From: Perilla frutescens
Lineage: Eukaryota; Streptophyta; Magnoliopsida; Lamiales; Lamiaceae
Direction of reading: 5' to 3'
Assembly (NCBI GenBank): GCA_026008535.1
Contig: BRKX01000006.1
Coordinates: 6,966,501 to 7,030,500, forward strand
Length of the DNA stretch: 64,000 nt
Shown here piece by piece: positions 20,800 to 32,006 of this stretch (position 1 is the stretch's first letter; each line of letters opens with the position of its first letter). The position numbers were made by a program, and so were the translations under genes. The notes beneath the pieces were generated by a model, which was not told the DNA's origin, did not search any database, and saw only the letters and a program-made list of their open reading frames with translations.

Positions 20800-21120
20800 G
20801 TGTAAGATTAAAGAAAACTTTGTGCCGATGCAATGGAATGTTGGGCAAATGGCTACTGATAATCAAAAGGCGCATGTCGATGCTTGCCATTACTGCGCGC
20901 ATCAGCTGCGCGCCATGCCCCTGCGCGCAAGACCCATGTTCTATGCGCAAACAAAAATTATGCGAATGTATAGATGAACTAAAAGATATGTAAGATTATC
21001 CTAGCGAAAATTGTATATGTGTGTGTGAGATTAAAGAAAACTTTGTGTCGATGCAATAGAATGCTGGGCAAGTGGCTGCCAATAATCAAAAGACGCATGC
21101 CGATGCTTGTCATTACTACG
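20800..21120. repeat. Tandem duplication inside the DUF1985 gene intron
   Basis: The unit beginning ATTGTATATGT(A/G)TGTGT...GATTAAAGAAAACTTTGTG occurs twice: 18500-18518 plus 20805-21000, and 21005-21120 plus 29500 onward. Both copies are interrupted by retrotransposons, the first after GTGTA and the second after ACTAC. The unit is GC-richer, with several TGCGCGC words. Confidence 0.65.
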
Positions 21121-21829
21121 TGATGAAGCCGTGCAAGGCCTTGAGAACTAAACCCGGAGCTGCCATTCAAAAGTCCAATTGCGCGTATAAGAGCCAAACA
21201 ACTTCAAGGTTATTTTCAAATGTTAATTCGAAGAAAGATTGAAGTTGGAGAAGAAGGAGTTGGATGCAGCCCCAAATGGATTTCAATGTTATCAATTGAA
21301 GATAAAGATCAAGTGCATGAAGAGGAGAAGAGGACGTGTGCATGGACATTACAAGTCGATGTGAGGCAGTCCCATTGTTGTCAAATAATTGAAGCCCAAG
21401 TCGACGTGAATTGCATGAAGAATTTCGGCCCATTTAATTTAATTAAAGGGTTGAATTTAATTTAGACTATAGTATTACTTTAATTATTTTAGACTATAGT
21501 TTTGGATCAGATTTTTTTAAATTTTTATGTTAATTTTCGTCCATAGTTGAATAGGTTTGACTAGAATTGTATTTAAGACAATTTCCTACCTTGAATAGAA
21601 TTCTAGTTTAGGGAATTTCCTAGTATAGTTAGAGATCCTTTTTGGATCAGTTTTTTTGGTCTTTTTAGACTTAATTTTCGTCCCCCTTAAGACCTATAAA
21701 AAGGGGAACCATGTTACATTGATATTTTAGACATTATTGATTAAATTTGCCTTTGCATACAATTGTGTCTCCCAAGTCTATTTCGTTTATTGTTTTCGAA
21801 TCAAAGCAATATTCTTGAAGCTAGCAATT

Positions 21830-22962
21830 TGATGAGATTGAGACAAGAACTAAGGATTTAAATTCGGGATTGCAGCTGAGAGGTCCAGTGACGAGATTAA
21901 GACCCAAGAAGCTGCAAGGTTACTTCCAGTGCTATGTTGGAAAGAAGTTGGAAGATGATGGAACTGATTTCAAGCAGTCCAAGTTGGTGACTGTATTGAG
22001 TATCAAGGAGCTCGATTGAAGCCATGGCAAAGTCGTTCCTTGCTGATGTAATTAGTTATTTTATTTATTTCCAGTCTATTATTTCAGTTGTGGTTTTATT
22101 TATTTATCAGGCCAAATTATCACAATCTGTTTAAGTGATATTGGACCCAATAGTAGTTCTAATTAGCTCAGTTCGAATTCTAGTCCCAAGACACTTCAAT
22201 TTCATTTCTTAGGTTTATTATTTAGGGGATTTTTATTCATTGTGAAGATTAGACACGTTTTGAATGAATTACAACAGCGCAAAGCTTTTCAACTTGTCTC
22301 AAAAATCAATAGTTCCTCGGTAGAGTTTGTTTCTGGAGAATTCAAGCTTGAAATCAATTGATTCGTTCATGCATCCAGTAGTGTACAGGTTAATCAAGCC
22401 ATTAAAGATTGCTCCATTGGTGCGTTTCGAATTCTCGTCGATCCGGGGTTCGTTTCGAGTAAGATTCACTTCTATCTTTCGTTTCCATCATTCCACTTCA
22501 TTCTAGACACCATCACACCTCTACACACCCTCCAAATCATCCATAATCATCACCATACACGTTCTGTTTAGCCACCAAGTCCAGATTCCATCCATACAAG
22601 CCCTAAGTCCATTTATAAGCCGAAAACAGTCTCAAATTTGACCACAGAGCCATCTCCCAATTTACTTGTGCGTTTTTGCTGAGTTTTGGATACGTTGTTC
22701 ATGACTTCTGATTGTACCTTGTGTTAAAATTTGAGCTTAATCTGAGTTGTTTAGCATCAGTTTCTATTCGCGTCTTTTCTAAGGTTTTTAGGCTTTAATT
22801 TGGGGTTTTTACTATTTAATTCTTGTTCGAATTTAATTGAGTGTTTAAGACAATTTATTTGATCATATTTAAGTGTTATTACAATAGATATCTTGAATTG
22901 AATCCTTCCGTATAGTTGACGTTGTTTCGATCTTTGCTTCCGCCTTATTGTTGGTCGTATCA
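21830..22962 (+). repeat. CRM 5' LTR
   Basis: It starts TGATGAGATT and ends GGTCGTATCA, 1133 bp. Partners are the 3' LTR at 27767 and the inverted solo copy at 15018. Confidence 0.9.
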
Positions 22963-22968
22963 TAATTT

Positions 22969-22981
22969 TGGTATCAGAGCC
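22969..22981 (+). promoter_or_regulatory. Primer-binding site (initiator tRNA-Met)
   Basis: TGGTATCAGAGCC begins seven bases after the 5' LTR. It is complementary to the 3' end of plant initiator tRNA-Met, the usual primer of CRM and many other elements. Confidence 0.88.
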
Positions 22982-23900
22982 AGGTTGACTTCGGTTGGTC
23001 GTGGTTCAATCCAAATTCGTGTAACACAGTATGGTTAAAAGGAGATTCAATCATTGTTAAAAAAAAAGTTCGTACACAAAAAAGAGGAAAAAAATCGATA
23101 AAAAAAGAAGAAGAAGTTGATCGAGCCCTATTGTGTTCACCGTGTTTTTTGAGAATTTTGAATTCATTCTTGAAGTTCTTGGTTGATCTTGTTTGGTCTT
23201 GTTGAGTTAGGTAGCTAGTAGTCTTGTTTTCTTCGTATTTGTGTCGCAATTATCGTTCTTCATCGAATAGCGGTTGGGAACTATATTGCAGTTGGTATTG
23301 GTTTGTTTCCTTGTTGGATTTTTGCTTTTATTTTAGTACAATATTCATCCAAAATTCATCCACCTTCCATCCCGACATTTCAGCCGCATTATCCACAACA
23401 AATCAATCCACCAAATACACACCCTAGCCTCTAGCCGATTCCACCACCTAAAACACCCGGTTTTCCAGTTTTTTATCTTCTCCCTACTATTTCTGCTCCC
23501 GAGCTCCGATTTTTCTCCATAATACCATTCCGAAAATGTCTCGACGAGACGAACAAAACTCATTGCTTTGCTGTGATATAAGTGCTTTTTTGGCCAAATT
23601 CTATCATCTTCAAGGTGAAATTATCCAGTGAAGATTTTCCGGTTTTCCCGTTTCTTTAAATTTCCCTACATTTTCACCCATATAGCCGACCTATACCCAT
23701 TACAACCTATCTCGTGGTGTTTTGAATACCATGTGGTACTTTGGAAGTTACGTTCGTACTCTTGACTAGAGTTGGATGAGCTAGCATCAGTTCTACTGAG
23801 GATTTGAAGCATAGAGTTGAGTGATATACACGAGAGTTTAAAAAAAAATAGGTCTTTTTTTTCTTTTGTTTTCTTTGTTTTATTTGTTTTGCATGTATCA
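22982..23900 (+). other. CRM 5' untranslated leader
   Basis: There is no supported coding sequence between the primer site and the gag ATG at 23901. T-rich runs and an AG-rich patch (23090-23125) are present. Confidence 0.6.
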
Positions 23901-24825
23901 ATGGAATCCAGAGATGGATATAACAAGACGAATGATAAGGCACCCACATCGCCTAGTACTCCTACAGACGCGGCTTCATCAATGCCACAGACGTGGGATG
24001 TCCAGTACTACCATCAAGAACTGGAGCATAAATTGGATAGTTCATTAGCCAAAGTGATGGCACAGCTCGAGTTTATTACTGCTCGAATTCCTGCACCACC
24101 ACCAGTCCAAGCCCAACCTGTCCAGCCAGAAGGAGCAGCCTGACAGCCAGCAGCAGCTCGTCAGCCAGAAGTTGTTGTAGTCGAGCTAGCCAGAGCGAAT
24201 GCTAGAGCACTACAAGCTCAGTGTCACCAGCCTCAAGTGCAGTTTAACGATCTCTATGATCGAGATGCTGCAGGAGCTTTTGGTGATTTTGTAGAGGAAT
24301 TTGAGGCTGAGTACGATCCGTTTCAGAGACGTGACCAACCAATTCAGCTTTACAGACATGCAGCCTGACGTGCGGAACCTGATAGCTTATTGAATAACAT
24401 CAAGACAAGCATTCCAGAGTTTTAGAGACTACATGATCCAGACCTCTATCTCGACTGGGAGAGAAAGGTTGACAAGATTTTCAACTGTTATGATTTTCCT
24501 GAGTAGAAGAAGGTCCAGTTAGCCTCATTAGAGTTTAAAGGATATGAAGCCACTTGGTGGGAGTTCCAGTAGAACCGACGACACCGAGAGCGCCACCCAC
24601 CTATTGATTCGTGGCCTAAGATGAGGGCGTCATGAGAGGATGTTTCATTCTGGTACATTATGAGCGTGACCTAGACAAGAGACTGAACTGAATCAAGCAG
24701 GTTACACGTTCCATAGAGGAATACCACAAGGAACTTGAGACAGCCCTCAATCGAGTTGGGAAAGAAGAGACGTTGGTTGCTACAATCAACCGATATATTG
24801 AGGGAATGAATCCAGACGTCGCCTG
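23901..24825 (+). pseudogene. CRM gag
   Basis: The ATG at 23901 follows a T-rich leader. The N-terminal part includes WDVQYYHQELEHKLDS. After a stop at about 24141 the capsid core is readable in the same region: IKTSIPEF, LHDPDLYLDWERKVDKIF, KKVQLASLEFKGYEATWWEF, with many stops. Near 24770-24825 a degraded end (VATINRYIEGMNPDVA) is visible in another frame. No CCHC zinc knuckle is found, although CRM gag normally has one. The coding run jumps from the capsid end straight to a Lys/Ser-rich stretch before RT. Confidence 0.78.
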
Positions 24826-24828
24826 TGA

Positions 24829-25952
24829 ATGCAGGAGAAATTTAATGAGGAGAAGGCGAAGGAGAAACGGCCTGAGAGTAAGTTCCCAGTTCCAGTTGGC
24901 CAATCGACGGCCGATCCCAAGACGTCCAAGGGAACGACGTCAGCTTCCAAGAGTGTGACTAAGGCTGCCCATGTGGCCATTACAGATTCCTCCAGTGCAG
25001 CCAGTTCAGATATAGTGCACAGAAATTTGTTCATTAGTGCAAAGGGAGTCCAAAAAGCCATCAAAGCTGGTAAGCCTATCGTTCTAGTTAATTTTAAGGC
25101 TTATGATACTCCTGATGTTGTTGTTCCTTATATTTTGCAGCCGTTGATGGAGGAGTTCAAAGACGTGTTTTCTGAGGAGATTCTGAGTGGTCTGTCGCCA
25201 ATTCGAGAAATTGAGCACCAGATCGACTTCCAACCTGGATCAGTCCTCCCAAACCGACCAGCTTACCATACCAGCCCTCAGGAGACAAAAGAGATAGATC
25301 GTCAAGTTAAAGAGTTGCTGGAGAAGAAGCAGATCAGAGAGAGCCTGTCACCATGTGCCTTGTTCGTGATACTCGTGCCCAAGAAGAACAACGAGTGGCG
25401 TATGTGCATGGACTGCCGGGCCATCAATAAGATAACGGTAAAGTATCGCTTCCCTATTCCCCAGTTAGATGATTGTTAGATGAGTTATCTAGAGCCTCTG
25501 TGTTTTCTAAGATTGATTTGCACTCTGGTTACTTTCAAGTTCGCATGAGTGAGGGGGATGAATGGAAAACTGCGTTCAAGATGAAGCATGGATTATACGG
25601 ATGGCTTGTCATGCCATTTGGGCTTACCAACGCCCCTAGTACTTTCATGCGTCTCATGAACCACGTCTTGAGGGATGTGATTGGGAAGTATGTGGTTATG
25701 TATTTTGATGACATCCTCATTTATAGTACTTGCACTTCTGAGCATGTTAGACATCTTAGGCGAGTTTTTGAATTGTTGCGTGATGCGAAGTTGTATGCCA
25801 ATTTGTCTAAATGTACTTTCTACATGAATGAGGTTGTGTTTCTGGGATTTGTTGTGAGTAGTTGAGGTGTTGAGGTTGACAGATCGAAGGTTAAGGCCAT
25901 CGGGGAGTGGCCCACGCCTAAGACCTGTGCTGATGTTCAGTCTTTTCATGGT
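24829..25952 (+). pseudogene. CRM pol: reverse transcriptase
   Basis: The first block (24829-25479) runs from a Lys/Ser-rich linker to VFSEEILSGLSPIREIEH, PYHTSPQE-like residues and DCRAINKITVKYRFPIPQLD. A one-base frameshift at about 25470 moves to the next block (25473-25865): VFSKIDLHSGYFQVRM, WKTAFKMKHGLYGWLVMPFG, YFDDILIYS (RT active site intact), VFLGFVV. A TGA at 25863 is followed in frame by the connection (KVKAIGEWPTPKT). No Asp-Thr/Ser-Gly protease motif is found between gag and RT, so the protease appears deleted. Confidence 0.87.
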
Positions 25953-26560
25953 TTGGCTAGATTTTATCGCCATTTTGTGTGGGATTTTTCCACTATAGTC
26001 GTCCCGTTGACCGAACTCAGTAAGAAAGATAGGAAGTTTGAGTGGGGTAAAGCCCAAGAGCATGCTTTTAATTTGCTGAAATCGAAATTGTGTAATGCTC
26101 CTGTGTTAGTTTTGCCTGATTTTAATAAGATGTTCGAGATTGAGTGTGATGCCTCTGGTATAGGCATTGGTGTTATTTTCATGCAGGATAGGAAGTTGGT
26201 CGCCTACTTCAGTGAGAAGTTGATTCTACATACGACAAGGAGTTGTATGCACTGAAGAGGTCTTTGGAGACTTAGCAGCACTACCTGCGCCCGAAAGAGT
26301 TCGTGATTCACACTGATCATGAGTCACTAAAGCACTTGAAGGGACATCAGAGCTTGAACTCGTGTCATGCTCAACGGGTGGAGTTCATTGAGTTGTTCCC
26401 TTATGTGATCAAGTATAAGAAGGGAGATGAGAATGTGGTTGCTAATGCACTCTCCCACAGGTATGCTTTGATTTCTGTTATGCATGCACAGTGTCTAGGT
26501 CTTGAGCATGTTAAGAGCTTTTATGCTTATGATCCATTCTTTGGACCTATTTTGCATCTT
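25953..26560 (+). pseudogene. CRM pol: RT connection and RNase H
   Basis: The block at 25953-26255 reads FYRHFVWDFSTIVVPLTEL, then FEIECDASGIGIGVIFMQ and LVAYFSEKL. A frameshift at about 26225 leads to HYLRPKEFVIHTDHESLKHL, VEFIELFPYVIKYKKG and VVANALSHR. These are the four RNase H catalytic surroundings (D, E region broken by the shift, D, D). A further frame change at about 26565 precedes integrase. Confidence 0.84.
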
Positions 26561-26580
26561 GTGTTGGTAAATCTTGTGTT

Positions 26581-27711
26581 GTGGATTCATATTATGTGGT
26601 TGATGGATTTCTATTTAAGGATGCAAAGTTGTGTGTGCCTGATTGTTCTATGCGAGAGTTGTTTATTTTGGAGTCACGTGCAGGGGGTCTTATGGGTCAT
26701 TTTGGTGTCAATAAGACGTTAGATCTTTTGCATGAGCATTTTTATTGGCCTCGCATGGAAAGAGATGTTGAAAGAGTCCGTGCTAGATGTATTACATATA
26801 GGAAGGCTAAATCCACTTCGAGTCTGTTTGGTCTTTATACGCCTTTGCCGACGCCATCTACTTCTTGGGTAGATATTTCCATGAATTTCATTTTGGGTTT
26901 GCCTCGATCGAAGTCTGGCAAAGATTTTGTGTTTGTGGTAGTTGATAGGTTTTCCAAAATGTCTCATTTTATTGCCTGCAGAGAAACTGATGATGCTGTT
27001 AATATTGCCAATTTGTTCTTTCGTGAAGTAGTTCGTCTGCATGGCATCCATAGAACCATTGTTTCTGATAGGGACTCGAAATTTTTGGGGCATTTTTGGA
27101 GAGTTTTGTGGGGGAAGTTGGGTACTAAACTGTTATTTTCTACTGCATGTCATCCACAGACAGATGGTCAGACTGAGGTAGTAAATAGGACGTTAGGTAC
27201 TCTTCTACGAGCATTAGTGAAAAATAATCTGAAATTGTGGGAAGAATGTTTACCATTTGCTGAGTTTGCATATAATAGGGTCGTCCATTCTTCTACACAT
27301 ATGTCACCTTTTAAGGTAGTTTATGGTTTCAATCCGTTGACTCCAACGGATCTTATTCCTTTACCTATTGATCATCTTTCGAGTTTGCAAGGTATTCTTA
27401 GGGCTGAACAGGTTCGAGAGATGCATGAAAAGGTGAAGACGAGGATCGAGCTTCAAGGAGTTCGAAATACAGCTAAGGCGAACACGCACTGCAAGCAAGT
27501 GTTATTCAAACCCGGTGATAAGGTTTGGGTTCACTTTAGCCCGGGACGTTTCCCTAATCTAAGAAAGTCAAAGCTGATGCGTCGTGGAGATGGACTGTTT
27601 ACTGTGGTTGCTCGAGTCAATGACAATGCTTACCGACTTGATCTGTCTGGTGAGTACAAATGTTCTTCCACATTTAATGTCTCTGACTTGTCTCCTTTTT
27701 CCTGCAGATGA
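26581..27711 (+). pseudogene. CRM pol: integrase
   Basis: The frame is open for 376 codons and includes the zinc-binding remnant (GHFGVNKTLDLLHEHFYWP; its CxxC part reads CITYRKAK, so the pair is degraded). The catalytic core follows (FVFVVVDRFSKMSHFIACRE, IVSDRDSKFLGHFW, HPQTDGQTEVVNRTLGTLLR) and then a C-terminal domain (FKPGDKVWVHFSPGRFP, FNVSDLSPF). The first catalytic Asp is Asn (SMNFILGLP for expected SMDF). The last two acidic residues remain. The frame stops at 27711, but the family's C-terminal tail continues in another frame into the 3' LTR. Confidence 0.87.
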
Positions 27712-27752
27712 TGTCGACGCCGAGGAGGAGCTAAATTCGAGGTCGAATTCTT

Positions 27753-27956
27753 TTGAGGAGGGGGAATGATGAGATCAAGACAAGCACTGAGGATTTGAAT
27801 CCGGAGTTGCAGCTGAGAGGTCCAGTGACGAGATTAAGAGCCAAGAAGCTGCAAGGTTACTTCCAGTGCTATGTTGGAAAGAAGTTGGAAGATAATGGAA
27901 CTGATTTCAAGCAGTCCAAGTTGGTGACTGTATTGAGCATCGAGGAGCTCGATTGA
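27753..27956 (+). pseudogene. CRM polyprotein C-terminal tail, encoded inside the 3' LTR
   Basis: This 67-codon frame starts in the purine tract and runs into the LTR. It contains LRGPVTRLRAKKLQGYFQCY and ends LSIEELD. A G-P-x-T-R-x-R-A-K motif at the end of the polyprotein, crossing the LTR boundary, is a known habit of CRM-clade elements, where the tail has been linked to targeting in some members. The second chromovirus LTR family here has a recognisably similar tail. Confidence 0.6.
27754..27766 (+). promoter_or_regulatory. Polypurine tract of the CRM element
   Basis: GAGGAGGGGGAA directly precedes the 3' LTR start TGATGAGATC. It primes plus-strand DNA synthesis in this element class. 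Confidence 0.85.
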
Positions 27957-28895
27957 AGCCATAGCAAAGTCATTCCTTGCTGATTTAATTAGTTATTTTA
28001 TTTATTTCCAGTCTATTATTACAGTTGTGGTTTTATTTATTTAGCAGGCCCAATTATCACAATCTGTTTAAGTGATATTGGACCCAGTAGTAGTTCTAAT
28101 TAGCCCAGTTTGAATTCTAGGCCCAAGACACTTCAATTTCGTTCCTTAGGTTTATTATATAGGGGATTTTCGTTCATTGTGAAGATTAGACAAATTTTGA
28201 ATGAATTACAGCGCAAAGCTTTTCAACTTGTCTCAAAAATCAATAGTTCCTTGGTAAAGTTTGTTTCTGGCGAATTCAAGCTTAAAATCAATTGATTTGT
28301 TCATGCATCCAGTAGTGTACGGGTTAATCAAGCCATCAAAGATTTCTCCATAGGCGCGTTTCGGATTCTCGTCGATCCGGGGTTCGTTTCGGATAAGATT
28401 CGCTTCTATCTTTCGTTTCCATCGTTCCACTTCATTCCAGCCACCATCATGCCTCCACACACCCTCCAAATCATCCATAATCATCACCATACACGTTCCG
28501 TTAGCCACCAAGTCCAGATTCCATCCATACAAGCCCTAGGTCCATTTATAAGCCGAAAATAGTCCAAAATTTGACCACCGACCTATCTCCCAATTTACTC
28601 GTGCGTTTTTGCTAAATTTTGGATATGTTGTTCATGACTTCTGATTGTACCTTGTGTTAAAATTTGAGCTTAATCCAAGTCGTTTAGAATTAGTTTCTAT
28701 TCGCGTCTTTTCTAGGGTTTTTAGGCTTTAATTTGGGGTTTTTGCTATTTAATTCTTGTTCGAATTTAATTGAGTGTTTAGGACAGTTTATTTGATCATA
28801 TTTAAGTGTTATTACAGTAGATATATTGGATTGAATCCTTCTATATAGTTGACGTTGTTTTGATCTTTGCTTCCGCCTTATTGTTGGTCGTATCA
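27767..28895 (+). repeat. CRM 3' LTR
   Basis: It starts TGATGAGATC and ends GGTCGTATCA, 1129 bp, matching the 5' LTR. CAATT follows as the target duplication. Confidence 0.9.
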
Positions 28896-29708
28896 CAATT
28901 TCAAGTCTTACATCAAGAGAACGTTCTAATTCACATGAGGAATTAGGGGGAACTCGCTACCGAAGAACAACTTAGAGATTCTTTTTTGTCGTACAAGATA
29001 CGTCAAGAATTAATCGGGTTGCAATTCAACCAATTCAACAACATCAACCGCCGTCCGTGATCACCATCATCCATCAATCATCTCTCATCCATAGCACAAG
29101 AAATCCCAGCCGTGTTCAAGTTCAACTCAAGTTCTGTTCATCGAGTTCTATATCGCATTCCGTAAGTAATTCTAATCGTTATCATATCCTATCTTCCCTA
29201 GCCATTCTTAACCCATAAATTCACGCCCAATTACATCAAATTCCCAGCCATAACCCACGTCCAAAACAACCCCCTCACCTTTGGATTTGTGTTCTATTTT
29301 GTGTCGTAGTCAAGATATCGTAATTAAGTCTAGTTCGTCTTCTATATTGTTTTCGAGTTGTTTATCATTTAATTCAGTTTATTTTTGATTTATTAAGTAT
29401 TAGAGTAGGATTGAGTCCTTCCAAATTGACGTGTTCTTTCCTAGAAGTCTTTCGCGCGTTCTTGTATTCTGTACAAATTGTCCGGGTTACATCACTACAC
29501 GCATTGACTGCGCGGAAAACTCAGCGCGCACAACTACTGCGTTATGCCCCTACGCCTACAACTTCTGCCCGCAAGACCCATGAACGCACAACTGTAACTT
29601 ATGCGCACACCTAAGAACTTCAAATTTCCAGATTTCTGTCTACTTAAAAAAAACCATAAATTATTTCATTTTTTTCACAGACCCATTTCAATATGTATAT
29701 GAAAATAC

Positions 29709-29777
29709 CTCTAACACGGTGGTACGTCGTCTCTTACGCGGAGGAGCCTCTTCGTGACGTTCTTCAGTATTTGACAT
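29709..29777 (-). pseudogene. Probable first exon of the DUF1985-type gene
   Basis: On the minus strand an ATG at 29777 opens 23 codons: MSNTEERHEEAPPRKRRRTT and a few more residues, then a GT donor (GAG|GTATTT) at 29708. The PPRKRRR run looks like a nuclear localisation signal. An intergenic-style leader lies upstream (29778-30110). Once the two nested retrotransposons are removed, the gap to the DUF1985 exon at 18431 is only about 600 bp, the size of an ordinary intron. The link is my inference; a stop just upstream of the 18431 ATG would have to lie outside the exon or be decay. Confidence 0.42.
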
Positions 29778-30260
29778 TTTCCCTAAAATCGAACTTCAAG
29801 ATATAACAATGGCAACAATATGTATATTAGTTATAACAAAATCCACGAAATAATGCAGTAAGAAATCAGACCCAAAACCCTAAAACTCATTCAACTGCGC
29901 AAACCCCCAATCCAATCAAATACACAAACCCTACGCAAACTCAATTTCCGACTCAAATCTCACATTTGCTCAACAATAATGTGCAATGAGGATGTAGCAG
30001 TCGCCAGATTTTAGGAGTAGCCGAATTTCACTGTTGAAGTTTGCGGCGACGGGGAGAGAGAGAAGAAACTTTTTAGAATTTTGGTAGGGAAGAGAGAGAG
30101 ATTGAAAAGTTTGTGAATTTTTCCTTTTTTCTTAGACTGATTAATTAATGTAGGGGGAAATATAGTAATTCTGGCTAAATAGAATATCTTTAAAAGTTAC
30201 TGACTAAATTAAGTTTTTTAAAAGTTTGACCGGCTAGTTTGGTCCATTTCCACTAAATAT
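29778..30260 (-). other. Leader or upstream region of the DUF1985-type gene
   Basis: It contains CAAACCCTA/AACCCTAA-like words, a GA-rich patch (about 30050-30105) and ordinary AT-rich sequence. A transposon end probably lies near 30200-30260, where the sequence style changes, but no terminal repeat was matched. Confidence 0.3.
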
Positions 30261-32006
30261 AATACATATTCAAAATACATTATGTTCTTACTCTTAAATT
30301 GATATTTCCAATTGTTCATCTCTTATAATAGTTTTTATCTTTAAAGTCGTTAATTTATATATCACCTTTACTGCCTTACAACAATATAGTTTCGCTTTAT
30401 TTTTACTGGTGGTTTTAATGATATTTTTTTTAGCACAGTGAAAAAAAACTATTGGTGCATATAGAATTTCTCACTACTCAACTATTCAATTTGAAAATAA
30501 AAAATAAAAAAAATGAAATGACCATTGATAAATATTTGGACCGCTATTTTGTGGATTCCTTGATGTTTGGGCCTTCCACTAATAAAGGTAACAAACAAAT
30601 GTGTCCTGGATGTTTGGGCCTTCCACCCATGACATTGCATAACTTCCATCTAAACCAGATCCTCTAATTCTCACTCAATCATTTATTACTATAAATTTTA
30701 TTAGTTTTTCTTTTTTTTTTTCAACTTTAATTTTTATGATTTCTTTTAAATTTGTAATTATTAATTAGGGTATATAGTACTTTTCATTTTTTTAATTAAT
30801 TAATTATTAGGGTTGATTATTTCATAATAGAGTGTATCGTTTTTTTAAATCATTATTAAAAATAAACGTTAAATATGATTAATTATATTATAATATTTTT
30901 CTATAACAAACATTATTGTAATGACGAATTTGAGAGCGTCATCTTCTCTGTGTAAAGAACGGGTCTCTGAACCATTCTAACCCAACTCAAAACGAAAGAA
31001 GTATGTTGTGCTCATTCATCAATTCATATTTCCTTTAAACTACCAAGCCCTTCTTAAATTGTAAATTTAGTAGTTTTTTTTTCAGGGATAAATCTAGTAT
31101 GGAAATATTGGTGAAGATGTTTCCTATATAATATATTCAAATATAAATTTACTGAACTTCCAATTATATATTCACAAATAAGTATTTTGAGAAATAAAGA
31201 AAATTACTCCAGCAATCTCTCTCTCTACATATATAATATATGTATAAATATGAAAATTTCTCAAGAAATATTGATGTGTTTTCTAATATTTGAAAAGTAA
31301 AATATAACCGTTCCAGAAACAACACCAAGCCAAAGAATATTCGATCTTATTCTCTCAAGTTGGAAGTAGGGTATCTTTTAAAAACAAAATGAGGAAGTGG
31401 GTAGAATATATAATATTTTATAGTTGAGGGTGTTCACCGTGAGAATCAGTTTTGACCAATAGGAATATATGATTCGCAACGCTCGTAAATCATTCAATTT
31501 CTTTGTCATCAATAGACAATAGTAGTTGATACATTTTCGTTAAAAAAAAAAAGTAGTTGATACATTCCCCTAAAAAATTAGTTTATAGAATATTTAATTA
31601 TTACTTATATAAATTACATATAAATGTATATATTATGATAATGATGTTATTCTATATCTCTAGTTAGACACATCCGTAATCACACAATATTATGAATAAT
31701 ACATGAGCCATTATATAAAGATCATATTATTAAATGCTCACGAAAGTGTCTTATATTTAAGACCATATGTATAAGATAGCATTCTTTTATATGTAATATT
31801 TATAATTAAAAAAAAGAGAAAAAAAATGACGGGGTGTGTAGCTCATACGGCGGAGAGAGATTTATTTTTTTTGTTTTAATGAAAATTTTCAAAAATAATA
31901 CAAGTACAATATGTATTGAAGAGTATTTTGGTAAGTGTAACGAAAATAAAAAATTTCAAAAGTTCATGTTTAGAATAAGTTTTTTTTTTACAATCTTGCA
32001 TGACTA
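30261..32006. other. AT-rich intergenic region, no gene
   Basis: It holds poly-A/T runs and short direct repeats, for example ATGTTTGGGCCTTCCAC at about 30564 and 30612. A 71-codon frame at 30452 covers that duplication and has no family resemblance. Confidence 0.5.

Larger units (their letters stand above)
21830..28895 (+). mobile_element. CRM-clade Ty3 chromovirus, complete ends, internally degraded
   Basis: Two LTRs (21830-22962 and 27767-28895) are flanked by identical 5-mers CAATT (21825-21829 and 28896-28900). A tRNA-Met-type primer site follows the 5' LTR and a purine tract precedes the 3' LTR. Gag and pol blocks (DCRAINKITVKYRFPIPQLD, FHGLARFYRHFV) are typical of the CRM clade. By eye the two LTRs differ at about 15 of the first ~230 aligned bases, so the insertion is not recent. 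The element lies inside an older solo LTR. Whether it targets centromeres cannot be told from this window. Confidence 0.88.
21121..29494 (+). repeat. Solo LTR of a second chromovirus family, split by the CRM element
   Basis: The left part, 21121-21829 (TGATGAAGCC...), and right part, 28896-29494 (...GGGTTACATCA), together match the inverted copy at about 60571-61854. Flanking 5-mers are CTACG (21116-21120) and CTACA (29495-29499), one mismatch. The net length without the insert is about 1.3 kb. A TATA-like TATAAAAAGGGG lies near 21697. An ORF at 21220-21465 encodes IRRKIEVGEE and LSIEDKD, a tail shared with the other chromovirus LTRs here. Confidence 0.78.

Noticed and set aside
29411..29614. 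67-codon frame with R/T-rich end
   Set aside because: It crosses the LTR end and the target duplication into the CG-rich intron unit, so it cannot be one gene.
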